This document shows, one piece after another, positions 1 to 5,795 of a stretch of DNA of 11,035 nt. Numbering within the stretch: position 1 is the stretch's first letter; each line of letters starts with the position of its first letter. A program made the position numbers and the translations under genes. Origin of the DNA: an uncultured Odoribacter sp. (GTDB lineage Bacteria > Bacteroidota > Bacteroidia > Bacteroidales > Marinifilaceae); assembly GCA_905204385.1 (NCBI GenBank), contig CAJKZL010000067.1, forward strand, positions 1-11,035, in the 5' to 3' direction. The notes beneath the pieces are model-generated. The model saw only the letters and a list, made by a program, of their open reading frames with translations. It made no database searches and was not told the DNA's origin.

Positions 1-288
1 TACTCTAAAAAAACTACCATCTTCTGCTATATAGTAATTCGATGCCTTTTCTTTAATTATAGGTGTAAGTTCTTTTATTTTAATTCTTTCATTTTCATCT
101 GAAACATAAAATGTTTTAAAACCAATTAATTTCAAATCTTGCTTATTGACAGACAAAGATTTTGCTAAATTTATTTCAACTTCCAAGCTGTCATTAGAAT
201 TTTCTAATTTAGTACCTTGTCCACAACCCCAAATAAAAATCAGACACAAAACAGAGATTAACAAACAATACAAATTTACCTTCTTCAT
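1..288 (-). CDS. putative lipoprotein, partial (3' end beyond window)
   Basis: This minus-strand reading frame starts with ATG at 288-286 and runs open for 96 codons off the left edge of the window. The protein begins MKKVNLYCLLISVLCL and continues with a hydrophobic stretch to a lipobox-like I-W-G-C, with the acylated cysteine at residue 22. It therefore looks like an exported lipoprotein. After the cysteine comes a polar, Asn/Ser/Glu-rich tether and then a mixed charged segment with no family motif I recognise. It lies 56 bp downstream of the small membrane protein on the same strand, so the two may be co-transcribed. Base composition is very AT-rich, unlike yebC and the genes to the right. 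Function unknown. Confidence 0.7.
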   Translation of the reverse strand, partial: MKKVNLYCLLISVLCLIFIWGCGQGTKLENSNDSLEVEINLAKSLSVNKQDLKLIGFKTFYVSDENERIKIKELTPIIKEKASNYYIAEDGSFFRV

Positions 289-344
289 AACGATTGATTT
301 AACATAATTTTCATTGATTAAAATTCGTATAAAATATAATCACA

Positions 345-572
345 TTACATATTTGAATTTATTAAACAGACATAAAACAACGCCAAACAAACAATACTGA
401 GAATAAAAATGATAACTGACCATTTTTTCATTAGTTTATCTTTTTTGATAAGAGCATAAACAATACCGACAATTGACGCTACAATAATTCCCGCAACTAT
501 TCCAATAATACCTTGCATTGCAATCCCAACAATGACAATTATTCCCATAGTTATTAAAATCTTGCTTCTCAT
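345..572 (-). CDS. small hydrophobic membrane protein (75 aa)
   Basis: The protein is 75 residues long and mostly Ile/Val/Gly/Ala. Residues 5-42 form one long hydrophobic stretch, enough for two short membrane segments packed through Gly and Ala. A basic loop KKDKLMKK follows at 43-50, then a second hydrophobic block at about 51-71. It should be an inner-membrane protein with two or three helices and no soluble domain. The start is the ATG at 572-570. No convincing Shine-Dalgarno sequence is visible, which is usual in this phylum. The partial lipoprotein follows 56 bp downstream on the same strand. I do not recognise the family; small holin-like, phage-like and immunity proteins can look like this, but nothing here decides between them. 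Confidence 0.6.
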   Translation of the reverse strand: MRSKILITMGIIVIVGIAMQGIIGIVAGIIVASIVGIVYALIKKDKLMKKWSVIIFILSIVCLALFYVCLINSNM

Positions 573-795
573 ATTATTACTTTCAATTATTATTTACTAT
601 TTGTACACTTCAACAATAGCTCTTCAAACTATAGTCATATTCGTCTCTCTATTATCATCGTCTTAATAGACCAAAGCCAAATAGCCTGCCAGAAAATCCG
701 AAAGAATTCGGATTGGCAAATTCAATTTGGATAACAATCTTAATCCTAAACCGAAGCTAACCGGTGAAACTTATTGGAGGAATTCGTTAAAATGA
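573..795. other. AT-rich gene-free stretch with one small hairpin
   Basis: No convincing gene is seen between the small membrane protein and the tRNA-Lys terminator. A perfect hairpin sits at 695-714: AATCCGAA, loop AGAA, TTCGGATT. It has no T-run behind it on either strand, so it is not an obvious terminator. Two plus-strand frames (about 670-760 and 685-795) read for 20-35 codons with protein-like composition but have no start codon. They could be debris of a decayed gene. Confidence 0.35.
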
Positions 796-796
796 A

Positions 797-829
797 AAAC
801 TCCTGAAAATTGAATACTTTCAGGAGTTT
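797..829 (-). terminator. Rho-independent terminator of tRNA-Lys
   Basis: Perfect 12-bp arms, AAACTCCTGAAA at 797-808 and TTTCAGGAGTTT at 818-829, enclose a 9-nt loop. Read on the minus strand, the stem runs directly into TTTTTCATTTT. The hairpin lies 15 bp past the tRNA-Lys 3' end, which fits termination of that transcript. Confidence 0.8.
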
Positions 830-843
830 GCCGATTTTTGATT

Positions 844-919
844 TGGTGACCTCGGAGGGGCTCGAACCCTCGGCCCATTGATTAAGAGTCAATTGCTCTA
901 CCAGCTGAGCTACGAAGTC
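844..919 (-). tRNA. tRNA-Lys (anticodon CTT)
   Basis: On the minus strand the acceptor arm GACTTCG (919-913) pairs with CGAGGTC. The D arm GCTC/GAGC, the anticodon stem ATTGA/TCAAT with loop CTCTTAA, and the T arm GAGGG-TTCGAGC-CCCTC all fold as expected. The loop gives anticodon CTT, which reads AAG (lysine). The discriminator base is A (position 847), and CCA is encoded directly behind it (846-844). The tRNA-Val in this window does not encode CCA. It has its own promoter in the yebC-tRNA spacer and its own terminator. Confidence 0.95.
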
Positions 920-928
920 ATCCTGGCT

Positions 929-950
929 GCAAAAGGAAGTATCCTTTTGC
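929..950 (-). other. leader hairpin of the tRNA-Lys precursor
   Basis: A perfect 9-bp inverted repeat, GCAAAAGGA (929-937) and TCCTTTTGC (942-950), has a 4-nt loop. It lies between the predicted start point of the tRNA-Lys transcript (about 950) and the mature 5' end at 919. It therefore fills most of the precursor leader. No T-run follows, so it is unlikely to be a terminator of yebC. Confidence 0.55.
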
Positions 951-955
951 GGGTG

Positions 956-987
956 CAAATATACACCAATATTTTTAATATTCCAAA
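956..987 (-). promoter_or_regulatory. Bacteroidota promoter of tRNA-Lys
   Basis: On the minus strand, TTTG (987-984), 20 bases and TATATTTG (963-956) match the phylum's sigma-ABfr promoter consensus TTTG-N19-21-TAnnTTTG. The predicted start is about 950, some 30 nt upstream of the mature tRNA. The tRNA is therefore probably transcribed separately from yebC. Confidence 0.75.
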
Positions 988-998
988 AAATATTCGGA

Positions 999-1718
999 TT
1001 AATCTTCCTTAATGTTGTGATAAACGTTGGTGACGTCATCATCTTCGTCCAGCTTATCCAGAATTTTCTCCACATCCGCTCTTTGTTCGGGGGTCAATTC
1101 TTTGGTATCGGTCGGGATGCGGGTAAATTCTCCGCTTACGATGTCATATTTATTTTCTTCCAGGTATTTTTGAACATTTCCGTAAGCATCGAACGGTCCG
1201 TAAAGATTGATCACCCCTTCTTCATCTTCGAAAATTTCGTCTACCCCATAGTCGATCATTTCCAATTCGAATTCTTCGGGATCGAAATTTTCCGGCTTAT
1301 TGATTTTGAAAACGCATTTCCGGTCGAATAAAAAATCCAAAGACCCGGTAGTGCCCAAAGAACCTCCGAATTTGCTGAAAGCATGGCGGACGTTGGCCAC
1401 CGTACGGGTATTGTTGTCCGTAGCTGCTTCCACCACTATGGCTATGCCATGAGGTGCATAACCTTCGTAGGTCACTTCTTTATAGTCGGAAGTGTCTTTA
1501 GATATAGCTCGTTTGATGGCACGTTCTACGTTTTCTTTCGGCATGTTTTCTGCCTTGGCATTTTGGATAAGGATACGAAGACGCGTATTATTGGCCGGAT
1601 CGGGTCCGCCGGCTTTTACAGCAATATCAATTTCTTTTCCGATTCTGGTAAAAGTACGGGCCATGTTTCCCCACCTTTTTAATTTCCGTGCTTTCCGGTA
1701 TTCAAACGCTCTTCCCAT
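999..1718 (-). CDS. yebC: YebC/PmpR (TACO1) family protein
   Basis: The 239-residue protein opens MGRAFEYRKARKLKRWGNMA, the form of the YebC N-terminus seen in Bacteroidota, in place of MAGHSKWANIKHRK in proteobacteria. A Lys/Arg-rich first domain (1-75) is followed by the hallmark block VTYEGYAPHGIAIVVEAATD (82-101) and the FGGSLGTTGSLDFLFDR segment (117-133). It ends with an acidic C-terminus. Length is normal for the family. Members were first described as DNA-binding regulators. Later work on related proteins assigns a role in helping ribosomes through difficult sequences such as proline runs; which role applies here cannot be read from sequence. The ATG at 1718 is supported by the conserved N-terminus and by a promoter about 47 bp upstream. 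tRNA-Lys follows on the same strand, apparently with a separate promoter. Confidence 0.95.
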   Translation of the reverse strand: MGRAFEYRKARKLKRWGNMARTFTRIGKEIDIAVKAGGPDPANNTRLRILIQNAKAENMPKENVERAIKRAISKDTSDYKEVTYEGYAPHGIAIVVEAATDNNTRTVANVRHAFSKFGGSLGTTGSLDFLFDRKCVFKINKPENFDPEEFELEMIDYGVDEIFEDEEGVINLYGPFDAYGNVQKYLEENKYDIVSGEFTRIPTDTKELTPEQRADVEKILDKLDEDDDVTNVYHNIKED

Positions 1719-1764
1719 AATATCTTATTATTAATCTTTGTTTTGATGAAAATTTTACGACTTG

Positions 1765-1772
1765 CAAAGTTA
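1765..1772 (-). promoter_or_regulatory. -7 element of the yebC promoter
   Basis: TAACTTTG on the minus strand matches TAnnTTTG. A weaker TTTA stands about 20 bases upstream, in the place of the -33 TTTG. The predicted start is about 1760, leaving a leader of about 40 nt before the yebC ATG. Confidence 0.5.
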
Positions 1773-1821
1773 AATTATTTCAGATAAAAAATAAAAGCTA
1801 ACCGATAAAAAAGAGTAATTT

Positions 1822-1862
1822 AACCGGAAACTGCAATTCCTTTATTCTCCTGATCTCCGGTT
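1822..1862 (-). terminator. weak terminator candidate behind the thioesterase gene
   Basis: AACCGGA (1822-1828) and TCCGGTT (1856-1862) form a 7-bp stem with a long 27-nt loop. On the minus strand it is followed by TTAAATTACTCTTTTTT. It lies 30 bp past the thioesterase stop codon. The long loop and interrupted T-run make it uncertain. Confidence 0.3.
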
Positions 1863-1891
1863 GGGAAATCGGTCGGAATTCCGCTTACGGC

Positions 1892-2305
1892 TCATCGGCC
1901 GGGAGAAAGCTCTTTAGCAAATAGCCGGTCGAATAATTCTCCGCGCGTCAGCCGTCCATCCTGTACGCATATCGATTCCACCCGTCCCCGGGCGCAGAGT
2001 TTATGATCCTGGAGACGGAAAATATCCTCGAAAAAGACCAGTTTCGCTCCTTCGCGGGCTATATTCAAACCTACCACGAAACGATCTCCGCTGGTCAGGG
2101 ATACTTTATAGTCGATTTCTACCCGGGCTACCATAGCGTCGATCCCTTGATTATGGAGTTCGCCGAAATTGGCTCCGGTACTTTCTAAAAATTCATGGCG
2201 CGCATGTTCAAGATAATGCTGATAGTTAGCGTTGTTGACAACTCCTTGAAGATCACATTCGTAATCGCGCACTTTCATTTCTATTTCAAAAATATAACCT
2301 TTCAT
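1892..2305 (-). CDS. acyl-CoA thioesterase, YbgC/4HBT hotdog family
   Basis: The 137-residue protein has the hotdog-fold 4HBT signature close to its start: V-R-D-Y-E-C-D-L-Q-G-V-V-N-N-A-N-Y at residues 12-28. Asp18 sits in the position of the catalytic aspartate, and the HYLEHARHEFL helix follows. Such enzymes hydrolyse acyl-CoA thioesters in the cytoplasm; the natural substrate of this subgroup is usually not known. I start it at ATG 2305. The frame could be extended to a TTG at 2329, but that codon lies inside the predicted -7 promoter box (2334-2327), and the family's conserved part begins right after the ATG. It stands alone, divergent from ahpC. Confidence 0.85.
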   Translation of the reverse strand: MKGYIFEIEMKVRDYECDLQGVVNNANYQHYLEHARHEFLESTGANFGELHNQGIDAMVARVEIDYKVSLTSGDRFVVGLNIAREGAKLVFFEDIFRLQDHKLCARGRVESICVQDGRLTRGELFDRLFAKELSPGR

Positions 2306-2326
2306 AACGAGTGATTTAGAATCTGA

Positions 2327-2334
2327 CAAAGATA
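2327..2334 (-). promoter_or_regulatory. -7 element of the thioesterase promoter
   Basis: TATCTTTG on the minus strand matches TAnnTTTG. The predicted start is about 2321, giving a leader of about 16 nt to the ATG at 2305. No clear TTTG stands at -33. The element argues against the upstream TTG start. Confidence 0.45.
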
Positions 2335-2382
2335 TGAAATTGTCGATCTTTTGGGTATCCCTATTTATTTCATCTATGAGAT

Positions 2383-2417
2383 AATAAAAACAATCGATTA
2401 GAATTATTGTTTATATC
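2383..2417. promoter_or_regulatory. operator-like dyad upstream of ahpC
   Basis: AATAAAAACAAT (2383-2394) is an imperfect inverted repeat of ATTGTTTATATC (2406-2417): 10 of 12 positions match, with an 11-bp spacer. The right half covers the TTG that serves as the -33 element of ahpC. Peroxide operons in Bacteroides are known to be under OxyR control, and OxyR sites are long dyads next to the promoter. Assigning this dyad to OxyR is an inference only. Confidence 0.4.
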
Positions 2418-2438
2418 GAAAAAAATGATATATTTTTG
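2407..2438 (+). promoter_or_regulatory. promoter of ahpCF
   Basis: TTG (2407-2409), 21 bases and TATTTTTG (2431-2438) match the Bacteroidota promoter pattern. The predicted start is about 2445, giving a purine-rich leader of about 35 nt with almost no G or C before the ATG at 2480. No Shine-Dalgarno sequence is seen. Confidence 0.65.
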
Positions 2439-2479
2439 TCTACGAAAAGAAAAAACAAGAACAATTAAAACAAATAATT

Positions 2480-3046
2480 ATGCAGACAATCATTAATTCA
2501 CAGCTTCCTGATTTCAGTGTTCAGGCGTTTAAAGATGGCAAATTCGTTACCGTTACCGATAAAGATGTTTTGGGTAAATGGGGTGTTTTCTTTTTCTATC
2601 CAGCCGATTTTACTTTTGTATGTCCTACAGAATTAGTAGATATGGCAGAGAAATACGAGCAATTTCAAGCCATGGGCGTAGAAATTTATTCTGTGAGCAC
2701 CGATTCTCATTTTGTTCATAAAGCCTGGCACGATGCTTCGGAAAGTATCCGTAAAATCAAATATCCGATGCTTGCCGATCCTACTGGAGCCTTGAGCCGT
2801 GCATTCGGTGTCATGATAGAAGAAGAAGGAATGGCTTACCGGGGAACTTTTGTGGTCAATCCGGAAGGAAAGATTAAAGTGGTGGAAATTCATGACAATA
2901 ATATCGGCCGTGACGCTAACGAATTGCTCCGGAAAGTGGAAGCCGCCCAGTTTGTGGCAACCCACGAAGGAGAAGTTTGCCCTGCTAAATGGAAGAAAGG
3001 GGAAGCGACCTTAAAACCGAGTATCGATTTAGTTGGAAAAATTTAA
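2480..3046 (+). CDS. ahpC: alkyl hydroperoxide reductase subunit C (typical 2-Cys peroxiredoxin)
   Basis: This 188-residue cytoplasmic peroxiredoxin reduces hydrogen peroxide, organic peroxides and peroxynitrite. The peroxidatic cysteine is C48 in F-T-F-V-C-P-T-E. The resolving cysteine is C167 in G-E-V-C-P-A-K-W. The conserved Y-R-G-T-F-V (120-125) is also present. Length and spacing match the E. coli protein (187 aa, C47 and C166), so it should work as a disulfide-linked dimer or decamer regenerated by AhpF. It is the first gene of the operon, and ahpF follows after 9 bp. A consensus promoter and an operator-like dyad lie directly upstream, which fits peroxide-inducible expression. Confidence 0.97.
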   Translation: MQTIINSQLPDFSVQAFKDGKFVTVTDKDVLGKWGVFFFYPADFTFVCPTELVDMAEKYEQFQAMGVEIYSVSTDSHFVHKAWHDASESIRKIKYPMLADPTGALSRAFGVMIEEEGMAYRGTFVVNPEGKIKVVEIHDNNIGRDANELLRKVEAAQFVATHEGEVCPAKWKKGEATLKPSIDLVGKI

Positions 3047-3055
3047 ACGGATAGT

Positions 3056-4606
3056 ATGTTGGAAAAAGCTTTGAAAGATCAGTTGCGCGGAATTTTCGCG
3101 CAACTGATTTCAAAATATACCTTTGATATCGGGGTCGACCCCAGGCATGAAAGTCGGCAGGAGTTATTGGAGCTACTGGAAGAGGTTGCCGATTGTTCGG
3201 ATAAAATCGATTGCCGGGTGAAAGTAGCAGAGGGACTTGGATTCTCACTGTTGAAAGATGGGAAAGACACCGGTATAAAATTTAGAGGGGTCCCTACAGG
3301 ACATGAGTTTACCTCTTTATTGATGGCCATATTGAATAGTGACGGAAAGGGAAAGAATATCCCGGACGAGGGAATACGCAAGAGAATCTCCGATTTGAAA
3401 GGTCCGGTGCGGCTTACGACTTACGTTTCTCTGACTTGTACTAATTGTCCGGATGTAGTTCAGGCTTTAAACGTTATGGCGGTATTGAATCCGGAGATAA
3501 CGCATGAGATGGTCGACGGAGCGATTTATCAGGAAGAAGTGGAGGCTTTGAAGATCCAGGGCGTTCCTTCGGTATTTGCCGATGGAAAGTCGATCCATGT
3601 CGGCAGAGGAGAACTCGGTGATTTGCTCCGGAAATTGGAGGAAGTTTACGGGTCGAGGGTCACCGGATCGCAAGACGAAGAAAAGCGTTATGACGTAATA
3701 GTCGTCGGTGGAGGGCCTGCCGGCTCTTCAGCGGCCATTTATTCTGCCCGGAAGGGATTGAAAGTGGGAATTGTGGCGGAACGGATAGGAGGACAGGTGA
3801 AGGAAACGGTGGGCATCGAAAATTTGATTTCCGTGCCTTCGACCACCGGCAGCCGCTTAGCCGATGACCTGAGAACCCATCTCCGGCATTATCCTATCGA
3901 TTTGTTCGAACACCGGAAGATTGAAAAGATAGAACTACAGGATAAAAATAAGCTGTTAATTACGAACGGAGGCGAGAGATTCATCGCTCCGGCAGTGATT
4001 ATTGCCACCGGAGCGAGTTGGAGGCGGTTGAACGTACCCGGCGAGGCGGATCACATCGGGAAAGGAGTGGCCTTTTGTCCCCATTGCGACGGGCCTTTTT
4101 ATAAAGGAAAGCATGTTGCTGTGGTAGGGGGAGGAAACTCAGGGATCGAGGCAGCTATAGATTTGGCCGGAATATGCTCTAAAGTGACCGTTTTGGAATT
4201 CTTAGACGAATTGAAGGCCGACCAGGTATTACAAGAAAAGGTTTTAAGCCTTCCGAATGTGGAAATCTTCAAAAGTTCGCAGACCTTGGAAGTCTTAGGA
4301 GACGGTACGAAAGTAACCGGAATCCGGGTGAAGGACCGGACAAACGGTTCGGAAAGGATGGGCCCTCTGGATGGGGTTTTTGTGCAAATCGGGCTAAAGG
4401 CGAATAGCGAAATTTTCAACGACATATTGGATACCAACCGTGCAGGAGAAATAGTGATCGATGCCCATTGCCGTACCTCTCAGCCCGGCATGTATGCTGC
4501 CGGTGATGTTTCCTCCGTCCCGTACAAGCAAATTATTATTTCCATGGGTGAAGGTGCTAAAGCTGCCTTATCTGCTTTCGACGACCGCATCAGGGGTATT
4601 TGCTGA
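3056..4606 (+). CDS. ahpF: alkyl hydroperoxide reductase subunit F (NADH:peroxiredoxin reductase)
   Basis: The 516-residue flavoprotein passes electrons from NADH through FAD and two dithiols to AhpC. Residues 1-200 form the tandem thioredoxin-fold domain, with the AhpC-reducing pair C128-T-N-C131. A thioredoxin-reductase-like core follows: the FAD-binding G-G-G-P-A-G at 218-223, the redox pair C341-P-H-C344-D-G-P, the NADH-binding G-G-G-N-S-G at 358-363, and the C-terminal [11 protein letters not shown] motif near 480. All key residues are present and the length is close to the E. coli protein (521 aa). It starts 9 bp behind ahpC. A 12-bp perfect stem covers codons 8-18 (3078-3108) and may set the ahpC:ahpF ratio. 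Confidence 0.97.
   Translation: MLEKALKDQLRGIFAQLISKYTFDIGVDPRHESRQELLELLEEVADCSDKIDCRVKVAEGLGFSLLKDGKDTGIKFRGVPTGHEFTSLLMAILNSDGKGKNIPDEGIRKRISDLKGPVRLTTYVSLTCTNCPDVVQALNVMAVLNPEITHEMVDGAIYQEEVEALKIQGVPSVFADGKSIHVGRGELGDLLRKLEEVYGSRVTGSQDEEKRYDVIVVGGGPAGSSAAIYSARKGLKVGIVAERIGGQVKETVGIENLISVPSTTGSRLADDLRTHLRHYPIDLFEHRKIEKIELQDKNKLLITNGGERFIAPAVIIATGASWRRLNVPGEADHIGKGVAFCPHCDGPFYKGKHVAVVGGGNSGIEAAIDLAGICSKVTVLEFLDELKADQVLQEKVLSLPNVEIFKSSQTLEVLGDGTKVTGIRVKDRTNGSERMGPLDGVFVQIGLKANSEIFNDILDTNRAGEIVIDAHCRTSQPGMYAAGDVSSVPYKQIIISMGEGAKAALSAFDDRIRGIC
3078..3108 (+). other. very stable hairpin inside the start of ahpF
   Basis: ATCAGTTGCGCG (3078-3089) and CGCGCAACTGAT (3097-3108) form a perfect 12-bp stem with a 7-nt loop. 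One G-U and one A-T pair extend it at the base. It lies 22 nt after the ahpF ATG and 31 nt after the ahpC stop, wholly in coding sequence ([11 protein letters not shown]). There is no T-run behind it, so it is not a standard terminator. It is placed where it could shield the 3' end of ahpC mRNA or slow ahpF translation. Confidence 0.65.
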
Positions 4607-4610
4607 GGTA

Positions 4611-4637
4611 AAAGCCGGGGAGCATATTCCCGGTTTT
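4611..4637. terminator. bidirectional terminator between ahpF and the LRR gene
   Basis: AAAGCCGGGGA (4611-4621), a 5-nt loop and TTCCCGGTTTT (4627-4637) form an 11-bp stem including two G-T wobbles. It lies 4 bp past the ahpF stop and 16 bp past the end of the convergent LRR gene. A/T at the stem ends gives a T-run on either strand; the minus-strand read ends CCGGCTTTTACC. Confidence 0.7.
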
Positions 4638-4653
4638 ATAATCTTCTGTCCTT

Positions 4654-5277
4654 TTAATCGGCCGATAAAAGAAATGTATGGGCGGTCCTGGAAAAGTGGA
4701 TAGAGAGCTGAGCCAGTTGCTTCTTGTCCAGCATATTGTGTCGAAGGTTAACCAGGCTTAAATCGGGATGATTCCCGTAATGGAATCGTTTAAGGGAATT
4801 ATAGGAGCAATAGAGGGTACTCAATGCGGAACAAGGGGTGATATCTATTTCCTCCAGTCGGTTGTAAGCTGCGTTGATGTGAAGAAGCCGGGGAGTTTTC
4901 GTAAAATTCAATTCTATGATGTGGTTTGAATTGCAGTATAACTCCTCCAGAAGGGGGCAGGCGGAAAGATCCAGTCGGTCTATTTCGTTGATGCTGCAAT
5001 CGAGGTATTTTAATCGGGGACAGTTCGTTAGGGAGAGGGCTGATAAATTTAAACGCGATATATTTAAGTAAGTGATGTCTTTTCCTTTTATACTTATTTT
5101 TTGATTTCCCTTGTTTGTAAATAAATGACTGATCACGGAAAGTTTTTGTTCTTCAAGGTGCGGGCTGTCTCCATCTCCCCAGTTTATGATGGTTTTTCCG
5201 GCAATTATTTCGGCTTCGAAGAAAACATCGTCTTTATTTTCAAAAAAAATATTTATTTCTTCCTGGAAATCGTTCAT
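4654..5277 (-). CDS. leucine-rich repeat protein, cytoplasmic
   Basis: The protein has 207 residues and no signal peptide. Residues 28-66 contain N-W-G-D-G-D-S followed by V-I-S-H-L-F and K-I-S-I-K-G. This resembles the PKD-like WGDG strand pattern that precedes leucine-rich repeats in many secreted Bacteroidota proteins. From residue 67 there are six units of exactly 21 residues: 67-87, 88-108, 109-129, 130-150, 151-171 and a degenerate cap at 172-192. Their pattern is L-x-x-L-x-C-S-x-N-x-L-x-x-L-x-L-s-x-C-P, an internalin-J-like repeat. Such repeats bind proteins; the partner is unknown. Most relatives are exported, so a cytoplasmic version is unusual. It converges on ahpF, and its start lies 20 bp behind the T-run of a candidate structured RNA, which could act as its leader. 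Confidence 0.8.
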   Translation of the reverse strand: MNDFQEEINIFFENKDDVFFEAEIIAGKTIINWGDGDSPHLEEQKLSVISHLFTNKGNQKISIKGKDITYLNISRLNLSALSLTNCPRLKYLDCSINEIDRLDLSACPLLEELYCNSNHIIELNFTKTPRLLHINAAYNRLEEIDITPCSALSTLYCSYNSLKRFHYGNHPDLSLVNLRHNMLDKKQLAQLSIHFSRTAHTFLLSAD

Positions 5278-5297
5278 TTCTTTTAGTTTAGTTTCAT

Positions 5298-5364
5298 AAA
5301 AAAGCGCGTCCTGTGTGTTTTTCTGTCATGAAGGTACCGCCATACCCAGAAGTCAGAAAACACA
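5298..5364 (-). terminator. 3' hairpin and T-run of the candidate ncRNA
   Basis: TGTGTTTTCTG and CAGAAAAACACA form an 11-bp stem with one bulged A. A basal GCGT/ACGC pairing can extend it. GC followed by six Ts ends the element. Formation would compete with the long nested hairpin, because the upstream arm lies in that hairpin's internal loop. Confidence 0.5.
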
Positions 5365-5492
5365 ACAGTCCACGCTTATGCATGAACGTCACTGTATATT
5401 CCTGCTTCTGTTCAAAATTGGCGGTTTCTCTGACAAGAATAAAATAACGATATAATTCTATTTCCAGATGTCTGTCCCGTCACCGACGGAAC
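5298..5492 (-). ncRNA. candidate structured small RNA, about 195 nt
   Basis: On the minus strand a -7 box TAAGTTTG (5504-5497) is followed, at the expected distance, by a perfect 8-bp hairpin at the predicted 5' end (5492-5474, loop GGT). Further in, segments are complementary in nested order: TGTCA 5435-5431 with TGACA 5328-5324; ACCGCCA 5425-5419 with TGGCGGT 5342-5336; CAGAAG 5410-5405 with CTTCTG 5352-5347; ACAGT 5395-5391 with ACTGT 5369-5365; and ACGTT 5389-5385 with AGCGT 5376-5372. Near the 3' end, TGTGTTTTCTG (5364-5354) pairs with CAGAAAAACACA (5325-5314), and GCGC runs into six Ts (5303-5298). The frame on this strand is open for 62 codons but has no start codon. Promoter, structure and T-run together favour an RNA gene or a long leader of the LRR gene. 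Known families to compare are 6S RNA and the Bacteroidales-1 motif; I cannot confirm either. Confidence 0.6.
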
Positions 5493-5496
5493 ATTG

Positions 5497-5504
5497 CAAA
5501 CTTA
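5497..5504 (-). promoter_or_regulatory. -7 element of the candidate ncRNA
   Basis: TAAGTTTG matches TAnnTTTG. The -33 region holds only T-runs rather than a clear TTTG. The start predicted at about 5492 coincides with the first base of the 5' hairpin. Confidence 0.5.
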
Positions 5505-5760
5505 CTAAAAAATCAGAATTAAAAAATCGTCTGTGACATATTTCTGCATGGCAAATGGACTGTTGCTTTTGATATTAATTCAGAACATTGAATATCAATG
5601 AATTTTCATTTGATCTAACTATAAAATCGTCTTTGTTTGTAAACAATTTTTCCATATGTTGTATCTAATTTTTGTATAAATGTAAAGATTATTTATGTTA
5701 TCACCACAAATTTACCCTCAAAACTAAATCATCGCGGCAATTTATTTAAGAGAGACAGGC
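5505..5760. other. AT-rich intergenic stretch with two dyads
   Basis: I see no gene here between the candidate ncRNA promoter and the lacI promoter region. There are two dyads. TTGATATT (5569-5576) and AATATCAA (5591-5598) are separated by 14 bp. TTGTTT-gt-AAACAA (5633-5646) is a compact near-palindrome. Either could be a protein-binding site; neither is followed by a T-run that would make it a terminator. Confidence 0.35.
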
Positions 5761-5780
5761 CTTTTTTGTTTTAAAACTTC

Positions 5781-5794
5781 AGAAAACGTTTTCT
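5781..5794. promoter_or_regulatory. LacI-family operator in the lacI promoter
   Basis: AGAAAACGTTTTCT is a perfect 14-bp palindrome with the central CG typical of LacI-family operators. It ends one base before the -7 box of lacI, so a bound repressor would block RNA polymerase. The simplest reading is autoregulation by the adjacent regulator. Confidence 0.75.
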
Positions 5795-5795
5795 A

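Noticed and set aside
695..714. Perfect 8-bp hairpin AATCCGAA-AGAA-TTCGGATT considered as a terminator
   Set aside because: No T-run follows on either strand and no gene ends beside it.
968..994. AT-only 9-bp inverted repeat AATATTTTT/AAAAATATT behind yebC considered as a terminator
   Set aside because: The stem has no G-C pairs and coincides with the -33 part of the tRNA-Lys promoter; the match is expected in such AT-rich sequence.
746..1075. 109-codon minus-strand frame across the tRNA-Lys gene
   Set aside because: It runs through the terminator, the whole tRNA, the promoter and the end of yebC in another frame; it is a chance frame.
5294..5494. Minus-strand frame open for 62 codons in the candidate ncRNA region, preceded in frame by ATG-TTC-CGT-CGG-TGA
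   Set aside because: There is no usable start codon at its head, and a stop lies at codon 5 behind the only upstream ATG. The same bases form a promoter, nested stems and a T-run, so RNA is the better reading. A decayed small gene cannot be fully excluded.
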